Assembly (NCBI GenBank): GCA_021229015.1 | Contig: CM037792.1 | Span: 41,446,543 to 41,510,542, forward strand | Direction of reading: 5' to 3' | DNA from: Solen grandis | Lineage: Eukaryota; Mollusca; Bivalvia; Adapedonta; Solenidae | Length of the DNA: 64,000 bases | Part shown: positions 52,491 to 63,575 of the stretch, piece by piece | Layout: every line of letters starts with the position of its first letter | Position numbering within the stretch: position 1 is the stretch's first letter | Made by a program: the position numbers and the translations under genes | Notes under the pieces: generated by a model | What the model was told of the DNA's origin: nothing | Database searches by the model: none | Seen by the model: the letters and a program-made list of their open reading frames with translations, nothing else

Positions 52491-53795
52491 TTTTGGGCAC
52501 ATAGGGATATATGTAGACATATGAATATATGTCTAAGACACATATAGAGAAGTATAAACATGTCTAAACCACATATAAGTACATGTAAACATGTCTAAGA
52601 CATATATAAACACATGCAAACTTGTCTAAAGCACATATAGACAAGTGTAAAGAATTCTAAGACACATATAGTCAAGTGTAAATATGCCTAAGACACATAT
52701 AACAACATTCAAAGATGTCTAAGACACACATAGAGAAGTGTAAACATGTCTAAAACACAAATAAGTGCATGTAAACATGTCTAAAGCACATATAGATAAA
52801 TGTAAATATGTCAAAGACATATATAAACATAGTTATACATATCTATTACTCATATAGGGAAGTGTAAACATGTATAAAACCCATATACGTACTTTTAAAC
52901 ATGTCTAAGATATATATAAACACATGTTAACTTGTCTAAAGTACATATAGACATATGTAAAGAAGTCTAAGACACATATAGTCAAGTGTAAATATGCCTA
53001 AGACACATATAACAACATTCAAAGATATCTTAGACACATATAGAGAAGTGTAAAGATGTAGCAAACAAGTATAAGTACATGTAAACATGTCTAAGACATA
53101 TATAAACACATATGAACTTGTCTAACGCACATATAGACATTCGTTTATGAAGTCTTAGACACATATAATCAAATGTAAATATGTCTAAGACACATATAAA
53201 CATAGTTAAACATGTCTAAGACACATATAGGGAAGTGTAAACATGTCTAAAACCCATATAAGTACACGTGAACATGTCTTATAAATACATAAACACATGA
53301 AAACTTGTCTAAAGCACATATACAAGTGTAAAGAAGCCTAACACACATATAGTCAAGTGGAAATATGTTTAAGACACGTATAAATACAGTTAACCATCTC
53401 TAAAACAAATATAGAGAGGTGAAAACATGTCTAAAACAAATAAAATAAAGGAAGTTATCATTTTTAAGACATAAATAAACACCATGTAAACTTGTCAAAA
53501 GCACACATATATAAGTGTAAATATGTCTAAGACACATATAAACACATGTAAACTTGTCAAAAGCACATATAGTGAAGTGTAAATATATCTAAGACACATT
53601 TTAACACATACAAACATGTCTACGACACATATAGAGCAGAGTAAACATGTCTAAAATACATATAAGTACATGTAAACATGTCTAAGACATATATAAACAC
53701 ATGTAAATTTGTCAAAAGGACATATAGTGAAGTGTAAATATATCTAAGACACATATAAACACATACAAACATGTCTAAGACAAATATAGGGACGT
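52491..53795 (+). repeat. ~31-bp satellite, AGACATGTCTA family, array 2
   Basis: Variant subfamily with 'gtgtaaacatgtctaaaac', 'gagaagtg' and 'cacatgtaaacttgtctaaa' units. It is more diverged than the 55.5-58.6 kb array; the core ACATGTCTAA is kept in most units. Confidence 0.9.
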
Positions 53796-55470
53796 TTAAT
53801 ATTTTTTTCTCATGCAAAGGCCTTCATGGAGGCCTTTGTAAGAGACATTTTTTTTTCTCATGCAAAGGCCGTAGGGTTAGGGTTTAGTGTTAGAATTGTC
53901 AGGGTCATACTTTTCTACAAAGGCTTTATAAATATTACTCAGAAATAACGTTCTCGGGTAGAAATGCCACAAAAGTTGTCAGGATCATACTTTCATACAA
54001 AGGCCTCCAGTAATGGTTTACTTACCAGGCCTTTGTAAGAGACAATTTATTTCTAATGCAAAGGCCTTCTTGGGGGCCTTTGTAACAGAATATATTCTTC
54101 TCATGCAAAGGCCTTCATGGAGGCTTTTGTAGGAGATTGATTTTTTTTCTGATGCAAAGGCCTTCATGGAGGCCTTTGTAAGAGACAATTTTTTTCTCAT
54201 GCAAAGGACTTCATGGAGGCCTTTGTAAGAGAATATTTATTTTCTCATGCAGAGGACTTCATGGAGGCCTTTGTAAGAGAGTATTTTTTTTATCATGCAA
54301 AGGCCTTCATGGAGGCCCTTTCTAAGAGGAACAATTTTTTTTTCCTCATGCTCAAAAAGCAAAGGCCTTTCTTTCTTTACAGGGCAACACTATCGTACAA
54401 AGGCCTTCAGTATATTACACTTAGTGAAATCAATGAAAGGGTAGACTTGTCAGGGTCATACTTTTCTACAAAGGCTTTATAAATATTACTCAGAAATAAC
54501 GTTCTCGGGTAGAAATGCCACAAAATTTGTCAGGGTCATACTTCCATACAAAGGCCTCTAGCAGAAAAAAGTTTAATCAGGGTCATACTCTCATGCAAAG
54601 GCCTCCAGTACAGGGTCATTCTCTCATGCAAAGGCCTGCAGTACAGGGTAGATTTTCCAGGGTCATACTATCGTGCAAAGGCCTACAAGGTAGATTTGTC
54701 AGTAACATAGTCTCATGCAAAGGCTTCCAGCAATGGTTTACTTACCAGGCCTTTGTAAGAGACAATTTATTTCTCATGCAAAGGCCTTCATGGAGGCCTT
54801 TGTAAGAGAATATTTTCTTCTCATGCAAAGGCCTTCATGGAGGCCTTTGTAGGAGATTGATTTTTTTCTGATGCAAAGGCCTTCATGGAGGCCTTTGTAA
54901 GAGACAATTTTTTCTATGCAAAGGCCTTCATGGAGGCCTTTGTAAGAGAATATTTATTTTCTCATGCAGAGGACTTCATGGAGGCCTTTGTAAGAGAGTA
55001 TTTTTTTTATCATGCAAAGGCCTTCATGGAGGCCTTTCTAAGAGACAATTTTTTTTCTCATGCAAAGGCCTTTCTTTCTTTACAGGGCAACACTATCGTA
55101 CAAAGGCCTTCAGTATATTACACTTAGTGAAATCAATGAAAGGGTTAGACTTGTCAGGGTCATACTTTTCTACAAAGGCTTTATAAATATTACTCAGAAA
55201 TAACGTTCTCGGGTAGAAATGCCACAAAATTTGTCAGGGTCATACTTTCATACAAAGGCCTCTAGCAGAAAAAAGTTAAATCAGGGTCATACTCTCATGC
55301 AAAGGCCTCAAGTACAGGGTCATACTCTCATGCAAAGGCCTGAAGTACATGGTAGATTTTCCAGGGTCATACTATCGTGCAAAGGCCTACATGGTAGATT
55401 TGTCAGGGTCATACTTTCATGCAAAGGCCTTCAATAATTTACACTTTGTTTATATGTTTTGTCAGTATGT
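53796..55470 (+). repeat. AAAGGCCT satellite, array 3
   Basis: Same higher-order structure as 50761-52490, with marker sequences at about 54380 and 55084. 54725-55470 is nearly identical to 51760-52490. Confidence 0.92.
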
Positions 55471-58400
55471 TTTGGGCACATATGGATATATGTCTAAGAC
55501 ACATATAGAGAAGTATAAACATGACTAAACCACATATAAGTACATGTAAACATGTCTAAGACATATATAAACACATGTAAACGTGTCTAAAGCACATATA
55601 AACAAGTGTAAAGAATTCTAAGACACATATAGACAATTGTAAATATGTCTTAGACACATACAGTCACGTTCAGAAATGTTTATGAAAAAAATCGACACAT
55701 AGAGATATGTGAAAGACACATACAGACACATGTAGGCATGTCTAAGACACATATAGACATATGTAGACATGTCTGAGACTCATATAGACATATGTATGCA
55801 TGTCTTAGGCATATATAGACATTTGTAGACATGTCTAAGACTCATATAAACATATGCAGACATGTCTTAGACAATTATAGACATATGTTTCCATGTTTTA
55901 GACACATATAGACATATGTAGGCAATGTAAGACATTTATAGACATATAAAGACATGTCCAAGATACATTAAGACATATGTAGACATGTCTAAGACACATA
56001 TAAACATATGTGGACATGTCTAAGACACTTATAGACATATGTTACCATGTCTCTAAGACACATAAAGAAATCTGAAGACATGTCTAAGACATTATAGACA
56101 TATAAAGACATGTCCAAGATACATTAACAACAAATGTAGACATGTCTAAGACACATATAAACATATGTGGACATGTCTAAGAACAACTGTAATAGACCTA
56201 TGTTTACCATGTCTAAGACAAATATGACATCTATAAACATATGAGGCATGTCTAATGCATTATGAACATATAAAGACATGTCCAAGATACATTAAGACAT
56301 ATGTAGACATGTTTAGGACACATTAAACATATGTAGACATGCTAAGACACTTATAGACATATGTTTCTATGTCTAAAAGACAACAATCGACATAATGTAG
56401 ACATGTCTAAGACACTTATAGACATATAAGACATTTCCAGATACATTAAGACATTATGTAAGTACATGTTTTAGACACATATAAACATATGTAGACATGC
56501 TAAGACACTATAGACATAGTTCATGTCTAAGACAATATCGACATATGTAGACATGTCTAAGACACTTATAGACATATAGTATGTCCAAGATACATAAGAC
56601 TATGTAGACATGTCTAAGACACATATTAACATATGTGGACATGTCTAAGACACTTATAGACATATGATACCATGTCTAAGTCACATATAGAATTATGTAG
56701 ACATGTCTAAGACAAACAGACATATGTAGGCTTGTCTTAGACACATATAAACATATGTAGACATGTCTAGGACACATTAACTATATGTTAACATATGCTA
56801 TGTTCATGTCTAAGACACATTATAGACATATGTAGGCATGTCTAAGACACTTATAGACATATAAAGACATGTCCAAGATACATTAAGACATATGTAGACA
56901 TGTCTAAGACACATATTAACATATGTGGACATGTCTAAGACACTAATAGACATATGATACCATGTCTAAGTCACATATAGAATTATGTAGACATGTCTAA
57001 GACAAACAGACATATGTAGGCTTGTCTTAGACACATATAAACATATGTAGACATGTCTAGGACACATATAAACATATGTAGACATGTCTAAGACACTTAT
57101 AGACATATGTAGGAATGTCTAAGACACTTATAGACATATAAAGACATGTCCAAGATACATTAAGTCATATGTAGACATGTCTAAGACACATATTAACATA
57201 TGTGGAAATGTCTAAGACACTTATAGACATATGATACCATGTCTAAGTCACATATAGAATTCTGTAGACATGTCTAAGACACACAGACATATGTAGGCTT
57301 GTCTTAGACACATATAAACATATGTAGACATGTCTAGGACACATATAAACATATGTAGACATGTCTAAGACACTTATAGACATATGTTTCCATGTCTAAG
57401 ACACATATAGACATATGTAGGCATGTCTAAGACACTTATAGACATATAAAGACATGTCCAAGATACATTAAGACACATGTTGACATGTCTAAGACACATA
57501 TAAACATATGTAGACATGTCTAAGACACTTATAGACTTATATTACCATGTCTAAGACATATAAATATAAATATGTAGACATGTCTAAGACACACATACAT
57601 ATGTAGGCATGTCTTAGACACATATAAACATATGTATACATGTCTAGACACATAAAACATATGTAGACATGTCTAGATACTTATAGATATATAAAGACAT
57701 GTCCAAGATACATAAAGACATATGTAGACATGTCTAATCCACATATAAACATATGTGGACATGTCTAAGACAATTATAGACGTATGTTATCATATTGACA
57801 TCTGTAGACATGTCTAAGACACATAAAGACATATGTAGACATGTCTAAGATAAATAATATCTTATGTAGACAGGTTTAAGACACATATAAACATATGTAG
57901 ACGTGTCTAAGACACATATAAACATAAGCAGACATGGCTAAGATACATTTAGACATTTGAATACATGTTTAAGACAATATACAGACATATGTAGGCATGT
58001 CTTAAACATATATAAACATAAGTAGACAGTTCTAATACACATATAAACATGTAGACATGTCTAAGACACTTATAGACATATACAAACATGTCCATGATAC
58101 ATTAAGACATATGTAGACATGTCTAAGACACATATAAACATGTGTGGACATGTCTAAGATACTATAGACATACGTTACCATGTCTAAGACACATATAGAA
58201 ATCTGTAGAAATGTCTAAGACACACAGACATATATAGGCATGTCTTAGACCCATATAAACATATGTAGATATGTCTAATCCACATATAACATATGTGGAC
58301 ATGTCTAAGACACTTATAGACGTATGTTATCATGTCTGAGACACATATTGACATCTGTAGACATGTCTAAGACACATAAAGACATATGTAGACATGTCTA

Positions 58401-58590
58401 AGATACAAAAAAGCTTATGTAGACAGGTCTAAGACACATAAAGTTTCTAAGACTCATATAAACATATGTAGGCATGTGTATGATACATAAAAGCTTATGC
58501 AGACATGTCTAAGACACATATAGACATCTGTAGACATGTCTAAGACACATATAAACATATGTAGACATGTCTGAGAACAATTAAATTAAG
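55471..58590 (+). repeat. ~31-bp satellite, AGACATGTCTA family, array 3
   Basis: The longest array, about 3.1 kb, or roughly 100 units. Larger repeats are visible: segments around 56570-57060, 56840-57110 and 57120-57400 repeat with a step of some 290 bp. Part of it (56150-56800) is indel-rich. Confidence 0.92.
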
Positions 58591-58996
58591 ATACTATTAA
58601 ACTATAATAACTATTATTAGAGACAATTATTATATGAAACTTCAGTGGCTTTGAATAGACTTTTTTTCTAAAAAATATTGTCTTACAAGGCTTCTATGTA
58701 GCCTTGTAACAGATATTTTTTTCATGCAAGGCCTCATGGTAGCCTTTGTAAGACAATTGTTTTTCTCATACAAAGGCCTTTGTAAGAGAATTGTTTTGCT
58801 CTTATGCAAAGGCCTTCTAAATCTAATACACATTTAAGCAAGTGTAATCATGTCTGAGACACATATAGGCCAGTGTGAACATATCTATGACAAATATCAT
58901 TACATGTAAACATCACTAATATACATACAAACACATGAATACATGTCTTAGACACATATAATGGAAAACTTTCTATAATACAATAGTTAAGCCTAA
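58591..58996. repeat. Transition zone of mixed satellite fragments
   Basis: Contains degraded AAGGCCTT units (58680-58815) and a few GTCTGAGACACATATA units (58850-58965). Confidence 0.6.
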
Positions 58997-59440
58997 CGCA
59001 AAGGCCTTTGCAGGAGGATTTTCCTATAATACAAAAGTTAAGCCTAACGCAAAGGCCTTTGCAGGAGAATTCTCCTATAAAGGCCCTATATCATATACAA
59101 TAGTTAAGCCTAACGCTAAGTCCTTTGCAGGAGGATTTTCCTATAATACAAAAGTTAAGCCTAACGCAAAGGCCTTTGCAGGAGAATTCTCCTATAAAGG
59201 CCCTATATCATATACAATAGTTAAGCCTAACGCTAAGTCCTTTGCAGGAGGATTTTCCTATAATACAAAAGTTAAGCCTAACGCAAAGGCCTTTGCAGGA
59301 GAATTCTCCTATAAAGGCCCTATATCATATACAATAGTTAAGCCTAACGCTAAGTCCTTTGCAGGAGGATTTTCCTATAATACAAAAGTTAAGCCTAACG
59401 CAAAGGCCTTTGCAGGAGAATTCACCTATAAAGGCCTTAC
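58997..59440 (+). repeat. 117-bp tandem repeat
   Basis: GAGGATTTTCCTATAATAC starts at 59014, 59131, 59248 and 59365, exactly 117 bp apart. Each unit has two halves sharing GTTAAGCCTAACGC and CTTTGCAGGAG; one half carries the palindrome AGGAGAATTCTCCT. The four units are almost identical, which means recent amplification. Confidence 0.95.
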
Positions 59441-60286
59441 ATTTTTTTTTATTCAATGTTGAAAGACTTTTAAGAGTACACTATCACTTTAGGGTCTCAT
59501 TCTAACTCACTGGCATAGTTTTTGTGTTGATTCATACAAAATCCTAAATTTTGAAAATGTATTTTTGAAATAAAATATTCGTTTTAAACTTTATATAGAA
59601 ATGCTTGGTGTATGGAGTATCAGTTTGTTACGATTTATTCACACATAAGATATCTCCAAGAAAATCAGACTTTCAGTAAAATGATCTTAGTTCGACATTT
59701 TAAAGGCTTTTACATGAAACCATTTTCCTGACATAGTCTACCCATGTCACATAAACACACAAAAAATCAGTTCGAAAATTTGAAAGCCTTTGTATAGGAC
59801 CATACCCCTATCCAAAACTACCCAGAAAATATAAAGAAAAGGAAAAAATCTAAGTTCGAAAAAAACAAGGCCTTTATATGAGACCACTTTCCTGACATAG
59901 TCTACCCAATGCCACATAAATACAAATATTCAAAGTTCGAAAAATTGGAGGCCTTTGTATGGGACCATATCAAAAACAAGGCCTTTGTATGGAACTATAC
60001 CCCTGGTATATGGGATAACTCATGTCAATACTACTCATGCAGAGTTACGGTTCTTGACTACTTTGACAGGAACAAGGCCTTTATATAACAGTGCGGGGGT
60101 CTGTAAAGGCCGCGGCCTTCACATGAGAAAAAAAAGGCCTTCATATAGCAGTCGGGGCCTTCATATAGCAGTCAACTACGAGGCCTTTACATGAGAAAAA
60201 AGGCCTTCACATGGGAGTCAACCAAAAGGCCTTTACATGGGAAAAAAGGCCTTTGTATGGGAGGCCTTTGTATGAGATGCCCCTGG
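59441..60286. repeat. Degenerate AAGGCCTTT-rich sequence next to telomeric repeats
   Basis: 'aaggcctttgtatgggacca' and variants recur at 59785, 59863, 59948, 59977 and more densely from 60070. No gene is seen. It grades into the CCCTAA array. Confidence 0.7.
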
Positions 60287-60366
60287 CCCTAACCCTAACC
60301 CCTAACCCTAACCCTAACCCTAACCCTAACCCCCTAACCCCTAACCTTAACCCTAACCCTAACCCT
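60287..60366 (+). repeat. Telomere-type (CCCTAA)n array 1
   Basis: About 80 bp of CCCTAA repeats with a few CCCCTAA and CCTTAA variants. C-rich strand on plus, the orientation expected at a left chromosome end. It overlaps the stop codon of the minus-strand gene. Confidence 0.95.
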
Positions 60367-61472
60367 CTTTGTAGAGACTTCTCTCAGATGGTGTACTTTG
60401 AATACCTTTTACAATCAGTATTGATGCAGAAATAGGATGAACCCGTGTCGTTGGATAACGGTGTGGTAAATCACTGTACATCTGAGCAAATCTGATGTCT
60501 TCGGGACAAACGTCTCTAAGCAAGGCAGAAATACTGAGATCCCTACCATCCAAAGACGTTTGAAAGTTTGCACATTGTCCAAAGGAAAAGGCAGATATAA
60601 CTTGGCAGCGAGGACCAGTCACTTCTTTAATGCCTTGCCGGCTCCAAAAGAGATCCATTGTTCCGGAAGATATGGCATGACCTACGTGAACACACATCTC
60701 TTCCACCGCTCTCTCATCTACAATTGGCAGTGGTACTAATCCGCTCCATTTATCTCCAAAACGGAAACTAAACACAATTTTTCTGAAATTTGGAAGTTCG
60801 GTCAGTTTTGTATTTCGCAAGGCGTTTTTAAAACTTTGGAGGATCCTAGCTTCATCTCCTGGTAAGACAAAAACCCTCTTAGCAGCGTTCAAGTTATTCT
60901 TTGCTAATGTTTGTAATGCCTCGCCACGAATCCACATTTTCTTCAATTCTAACTGAAAATTAAATCTCAGTCTCTCCATAAACTGAACAACAAGCTTTTT
61001 TTTGCAAGTCGTGTGGATAAGATGAAGCTTCCTTGAAGTCAGGAAGAATTCCAAGCCAGGTCTCCCACTGTCCGTCATATATAAGCTGTGTCCCGACTGC
61101 TTCTTTCAACACTCTTAGACTGTTTTCACTATACATTGACAATTTCAAATGCTTCTTTAGAACGGGGAACAGTTTTTTCAATCCAAAAATACCTACTGGC
61201 AATAAATCTAGGTGTCTGAATTTCGACAGAAAACCATCCGCAATGCTTTTCCAGACTATGGTTACTCCATCAATATCAGACTTGAAATCAAGTTCTTCCA
61301 GATCTGCTTCAGATGTTATGTTAGTTCCTCGGACAGATATGTATTTATCACGTAGCAAAAACTGTTCAACACTTTCATACTTCCTAAAGCATTCAGCAAA
61401 ACTCAAACCATTCTCTAACGCTGTGTCTAGCAGATGTAGATTTTCCACCTCATCGTCCTCGGAATCGGCCAT
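60359..61472 (-). CDS. Unrecognised protein, ~370 aa, with one frameshift
   Basis: Two overlapping minus-strand frames form one coding region: 61472-60960 (starts MADSEDDEVENLHLLDTALE) and 61078-60359 (ends TPSERSLYKEG). They meet at an A8 run (60996-61003). Seven As would keep one frame across it, so one base is extra by mutation or sequencing error. The joined length would be about 370 residues. It has an acidic N terminus, a central Leu/Lys-rich helical part (KKLFPVLKKHLKLS) and a C-terminal half with FSFRFGDKWSGLVPLP, HVGHAISSGTM and DVCPEDIRFAQMYSDLP. No signal peptide, membrane segment or known domain is recognised. A splice acceptor (TTTCAG) lies directly before the ATG. The final Gly and stop codon are supplied by the telomeric repeat, so the original C terminus may be lost. 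Codon usage looks like a real gene, unlike the satellites around it. Confidence 0.7.
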
Positions 61473-62258
61473 CTGAAATGGATAAAATACTATTAATTAA
61501 ATAGGAATTTTGGTAATTGAATTCATATTGATTAATTAACTCCAAATCACAGTTTCAGTTAACCCCTTAAGTGAATCCGGTTAGGGTCTCACGGGTTTTT
61601 GAGTTATGGTTAAGGTTAAGGGTTTGGTAAGAGTAAACTAACTGTAACTAGAGTTTACTCCAAATAAAACATGAATAGGACTGAAAAAAAGGTTGGTTGG
61701 GGTAAGGGTTGGAGTAAACTAGTCGCAAAAGAGTTTACTCCAAATGCATGATGCAGAAATTAAAAAATCTCGATAAATGTTTAAAATTTAAATCGGTACT
61801 GAGATGACGGAGGGTTAGAGTTAGGGTATTGGGTTAGGGCTGGAGTAAACTAGAGGTAAATTTACTTGCAGATTGAGGATATGATAATCTCGATAAAATA
61901 GTTAAAAATTTAAAGTTATGTCCTATAAAAAAATAAGCTTCTAATCATATATTTTTACTTCTATTAACAAACACAGTTTTAATTATGATATATTAAGGTC
62001 TAAATTTAATAACTCCACAATATATATTCAAAAAAGAAAAACTATGACACAATGCTACTTATTTGTTCAAAAAAATGAATCGTGAAAGAGAAGTGGAATA
62101 TATAAATAACAACCAATACTTGTTTGATTATAATTCTGACGAAATAATAACTACTTTAACTATAAATTAAAATAAATCCATTTACTCAAAATCACCACGT
62201 TATGATATCAATTCAAAGGAAAAGAAAGAAAATAATGAAATGCAAAGGATCAACTTAC
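61473..62258 (-). other. Probable 5'-UTR intron with degenerate repeats
   Basis: Bounded by donor GTAAGT (62258-62253) and acceptor TTTCAG (61473). Inside, 'ggagtaaacta...tttactcc' and 'aaaatctcgataaa' recur in two diverged copies (about 61685-61800 and 61840-61915). TTAGGG-like words ('ggttagggt', 'gggttagggc') appear in the opposite orientation to the flanking arrays. Confidence 0.55.
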
Positions 62259-62440
62259 CTTCAAAAAAGTAGGTAGCACAAAAATCCAGAAATATAAATC
62301 ACTATCACATCTTTTCACATAAACTTGCAAAGCGTAACTGACAAAAGCGAGGAAAAATGTATAGTGAAGTCAGATAGTAAGAGACATATGCCGTAACAAC
62401 CAATCATTGCAGGGAAAAAGATCACGTGACTGTGAGCCAT
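62259..62440 (-). other. Probable non-coding first exon of the unrecognised gene
   Basis: Ends ...CTTTTTTGAAG|GTAAGTTGATC, a strong donor on the minus strand. The upstream limit is a guess from promoter motifs. No ATG-initiated coding frame of note. Confidence 0.4.
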
Positions 62441-62462
62441 TTTGTTTTGGGTCACGTGTTGG
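62418..62462 (-). promoter_or_regulatory. Putative TATA-less promoter: YY1-like site and two E-boxes
   Basis: On the minus strand, CACGTGAC, then AAAATGGCTCACAG (YY1-type AAnATGGC, 62435-62443) and TCACGTGAT. The palindromic CACGTG cores lie at 62423-62428 and 62453-62458. YY1 sites in this direction typically sit just downstream of transcription starts. No TATA box is seen. Confidence 0.45.
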
Positions 62463-62501
62463 GTCATCTGTTGACGGGTCAACATTCGTTTCAAGCCTAT
62501 A

Positions 62502-62622
62502 CCCTAACCCTAACCCTAACCCTAACCCTAACCCCTAACCCTAACCCTAACCCTAACCCTAACCCCTAACCCTAACCCTAACCCTAACCCTAACCCTAAC
62601 CCTAACCCTAACCCTAACCCTA
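62502..62622 (+). repeat. Telomere-type (CCCTAA)n array 2
   Basis: About 121 bp of CCCTAA with two CCCCTAA variants, same orientation as array 1 and 2.1 kb from it. Confidence 0.95.
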
Positions 62623-63575
62623 CAACTGTGGGGTTCAATTTTTTGTTCATATATTTGAAATTTATAGAAACTAATCATTTTCTTACACATCAATGTTTGT
62701 TTTCAAGTGTGCTGATTATTTTCATTTCTTTCACATGATTTTCTTTTTGTTAATTGATTGTTAACACTTTAAATTATAAAGCAATTATATTAAATAAATG
62801 TAATATTACGTCTTGTCCATGGTTTATACTGCATCGCAGTTATTTCCAATGATGAATATACTACACTTTCTAATTTTTAGATCAATTTAAACAGAACTGG
62901 ATTCCTTTAACAATCACTTAGCCCCTCACCGCTGTGGGTTCGATTCCCGGCAGGGTCTCGGATTTTTAAGTGAGGAAGCTTTCCAGCTGGCTTGCGGAAG
63001 GTCGGTGGTTTACCCGGGTGCCTCTGCATTCGGGGTTTCCTCCACCAGTAATTAGCTGAACGTCGCTATATGACCGAAATATTGTCGCACCGAGTTACAT
63101 CTGACGGAGATAGTATTTCAGGTCAATAGAAAAACAAAACGTTTAATCAATTAAATCACATTAACATTTATTAGAATGCATATTATCATATCATACAAGA
63201 CATTTGAAATATATTCACTAGTGAAAATATGGTTTAAAAATCAAATATAAACATTCATACCCATAACCCCTTACCTGATAAAGTTTATAAGGTATACTCT
63301 TTATACTGAAAAAGGGGTGTTAACTCTAACCCGAACCCATTACTCCAAACCTTACCCTATATTTAACCATAAATTTTGCCATTTACACAATTAATTTAAA
63401 ATCTATTTTTCATTATTTTTGACATACATGCATTCATATATACATACCTATATAGGTATTGAGTTTCAATGCGGCTTACTCTAAGGCTGACGGTTTGTGT
63501 AAGGAAGTAATTAATAGTCCTGACAAAAATACACAATAGTTGGCAATAAATTCAATAAGCCCGAGCTCAAGATTT
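62623..63575. other. Intergenic DNA right of telomeric array 2
   Basis: AT-rich, with a SINE fragment and degenerate telomere-like words around 63260-63370 (cataacccctta, aactctaacccgaaccc). No exon seen. Confidence 0.5.
62917..63090 (+). mobile_element. tRNA-derived SINE fragment, 5'-truncated
   Basis: Plus strand has B box GGGTTCGATTCCCGGCAGGG, then 'agtgaggaagctttccagct', 'cggaaggtcggtggtt' and 'cgtcgctatatgaccgaaat'. It is the same family as 16589-16823 and 22155-22401 but lacks the A-box part. Confidence 0.8.

Noticed and set aside
46588..53817. Minus-strand frames reading MCLRHVYxxLYV-type repeats
   Set aside because: Direct translation of the AGACATGTCTA satellite; low complexity and not conserved between arrays.
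48241..55437. Repeated plus-strand open frames translating to peptides such as MEAFVREYLFSHAEDF
   Set aside because: The ~48-bp satellite unit is close to a multiple of three, so frames stay open by arithmetic. The frames start and stop arbitrarily, have no splice or promoter context, and the same DNA is open in several frames.
46180..58590. CRISPR-like regular repeats
   Set aside because: Units are contiguous tandem copies with no unique spacers, in eukaryotic satellite DNA.
60287..60366. A true chromosome end
   Set aside because: The array is only 80 bp and sequence with genes continues on both sides, so within this assembly it is interstitial.
60211..60435. Plus-strand frame with (TPNPNPNP)n
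   Set aside because: It is the translation of the CCCTAA array and of AAGGCC-rich repeats.
61033..61476. Plus-strand frame of 147 codons
   Set aside because: Antisense shadow of the minus-strand coding region 60359-61472, which has the better start, acidic N terminus and splice context.
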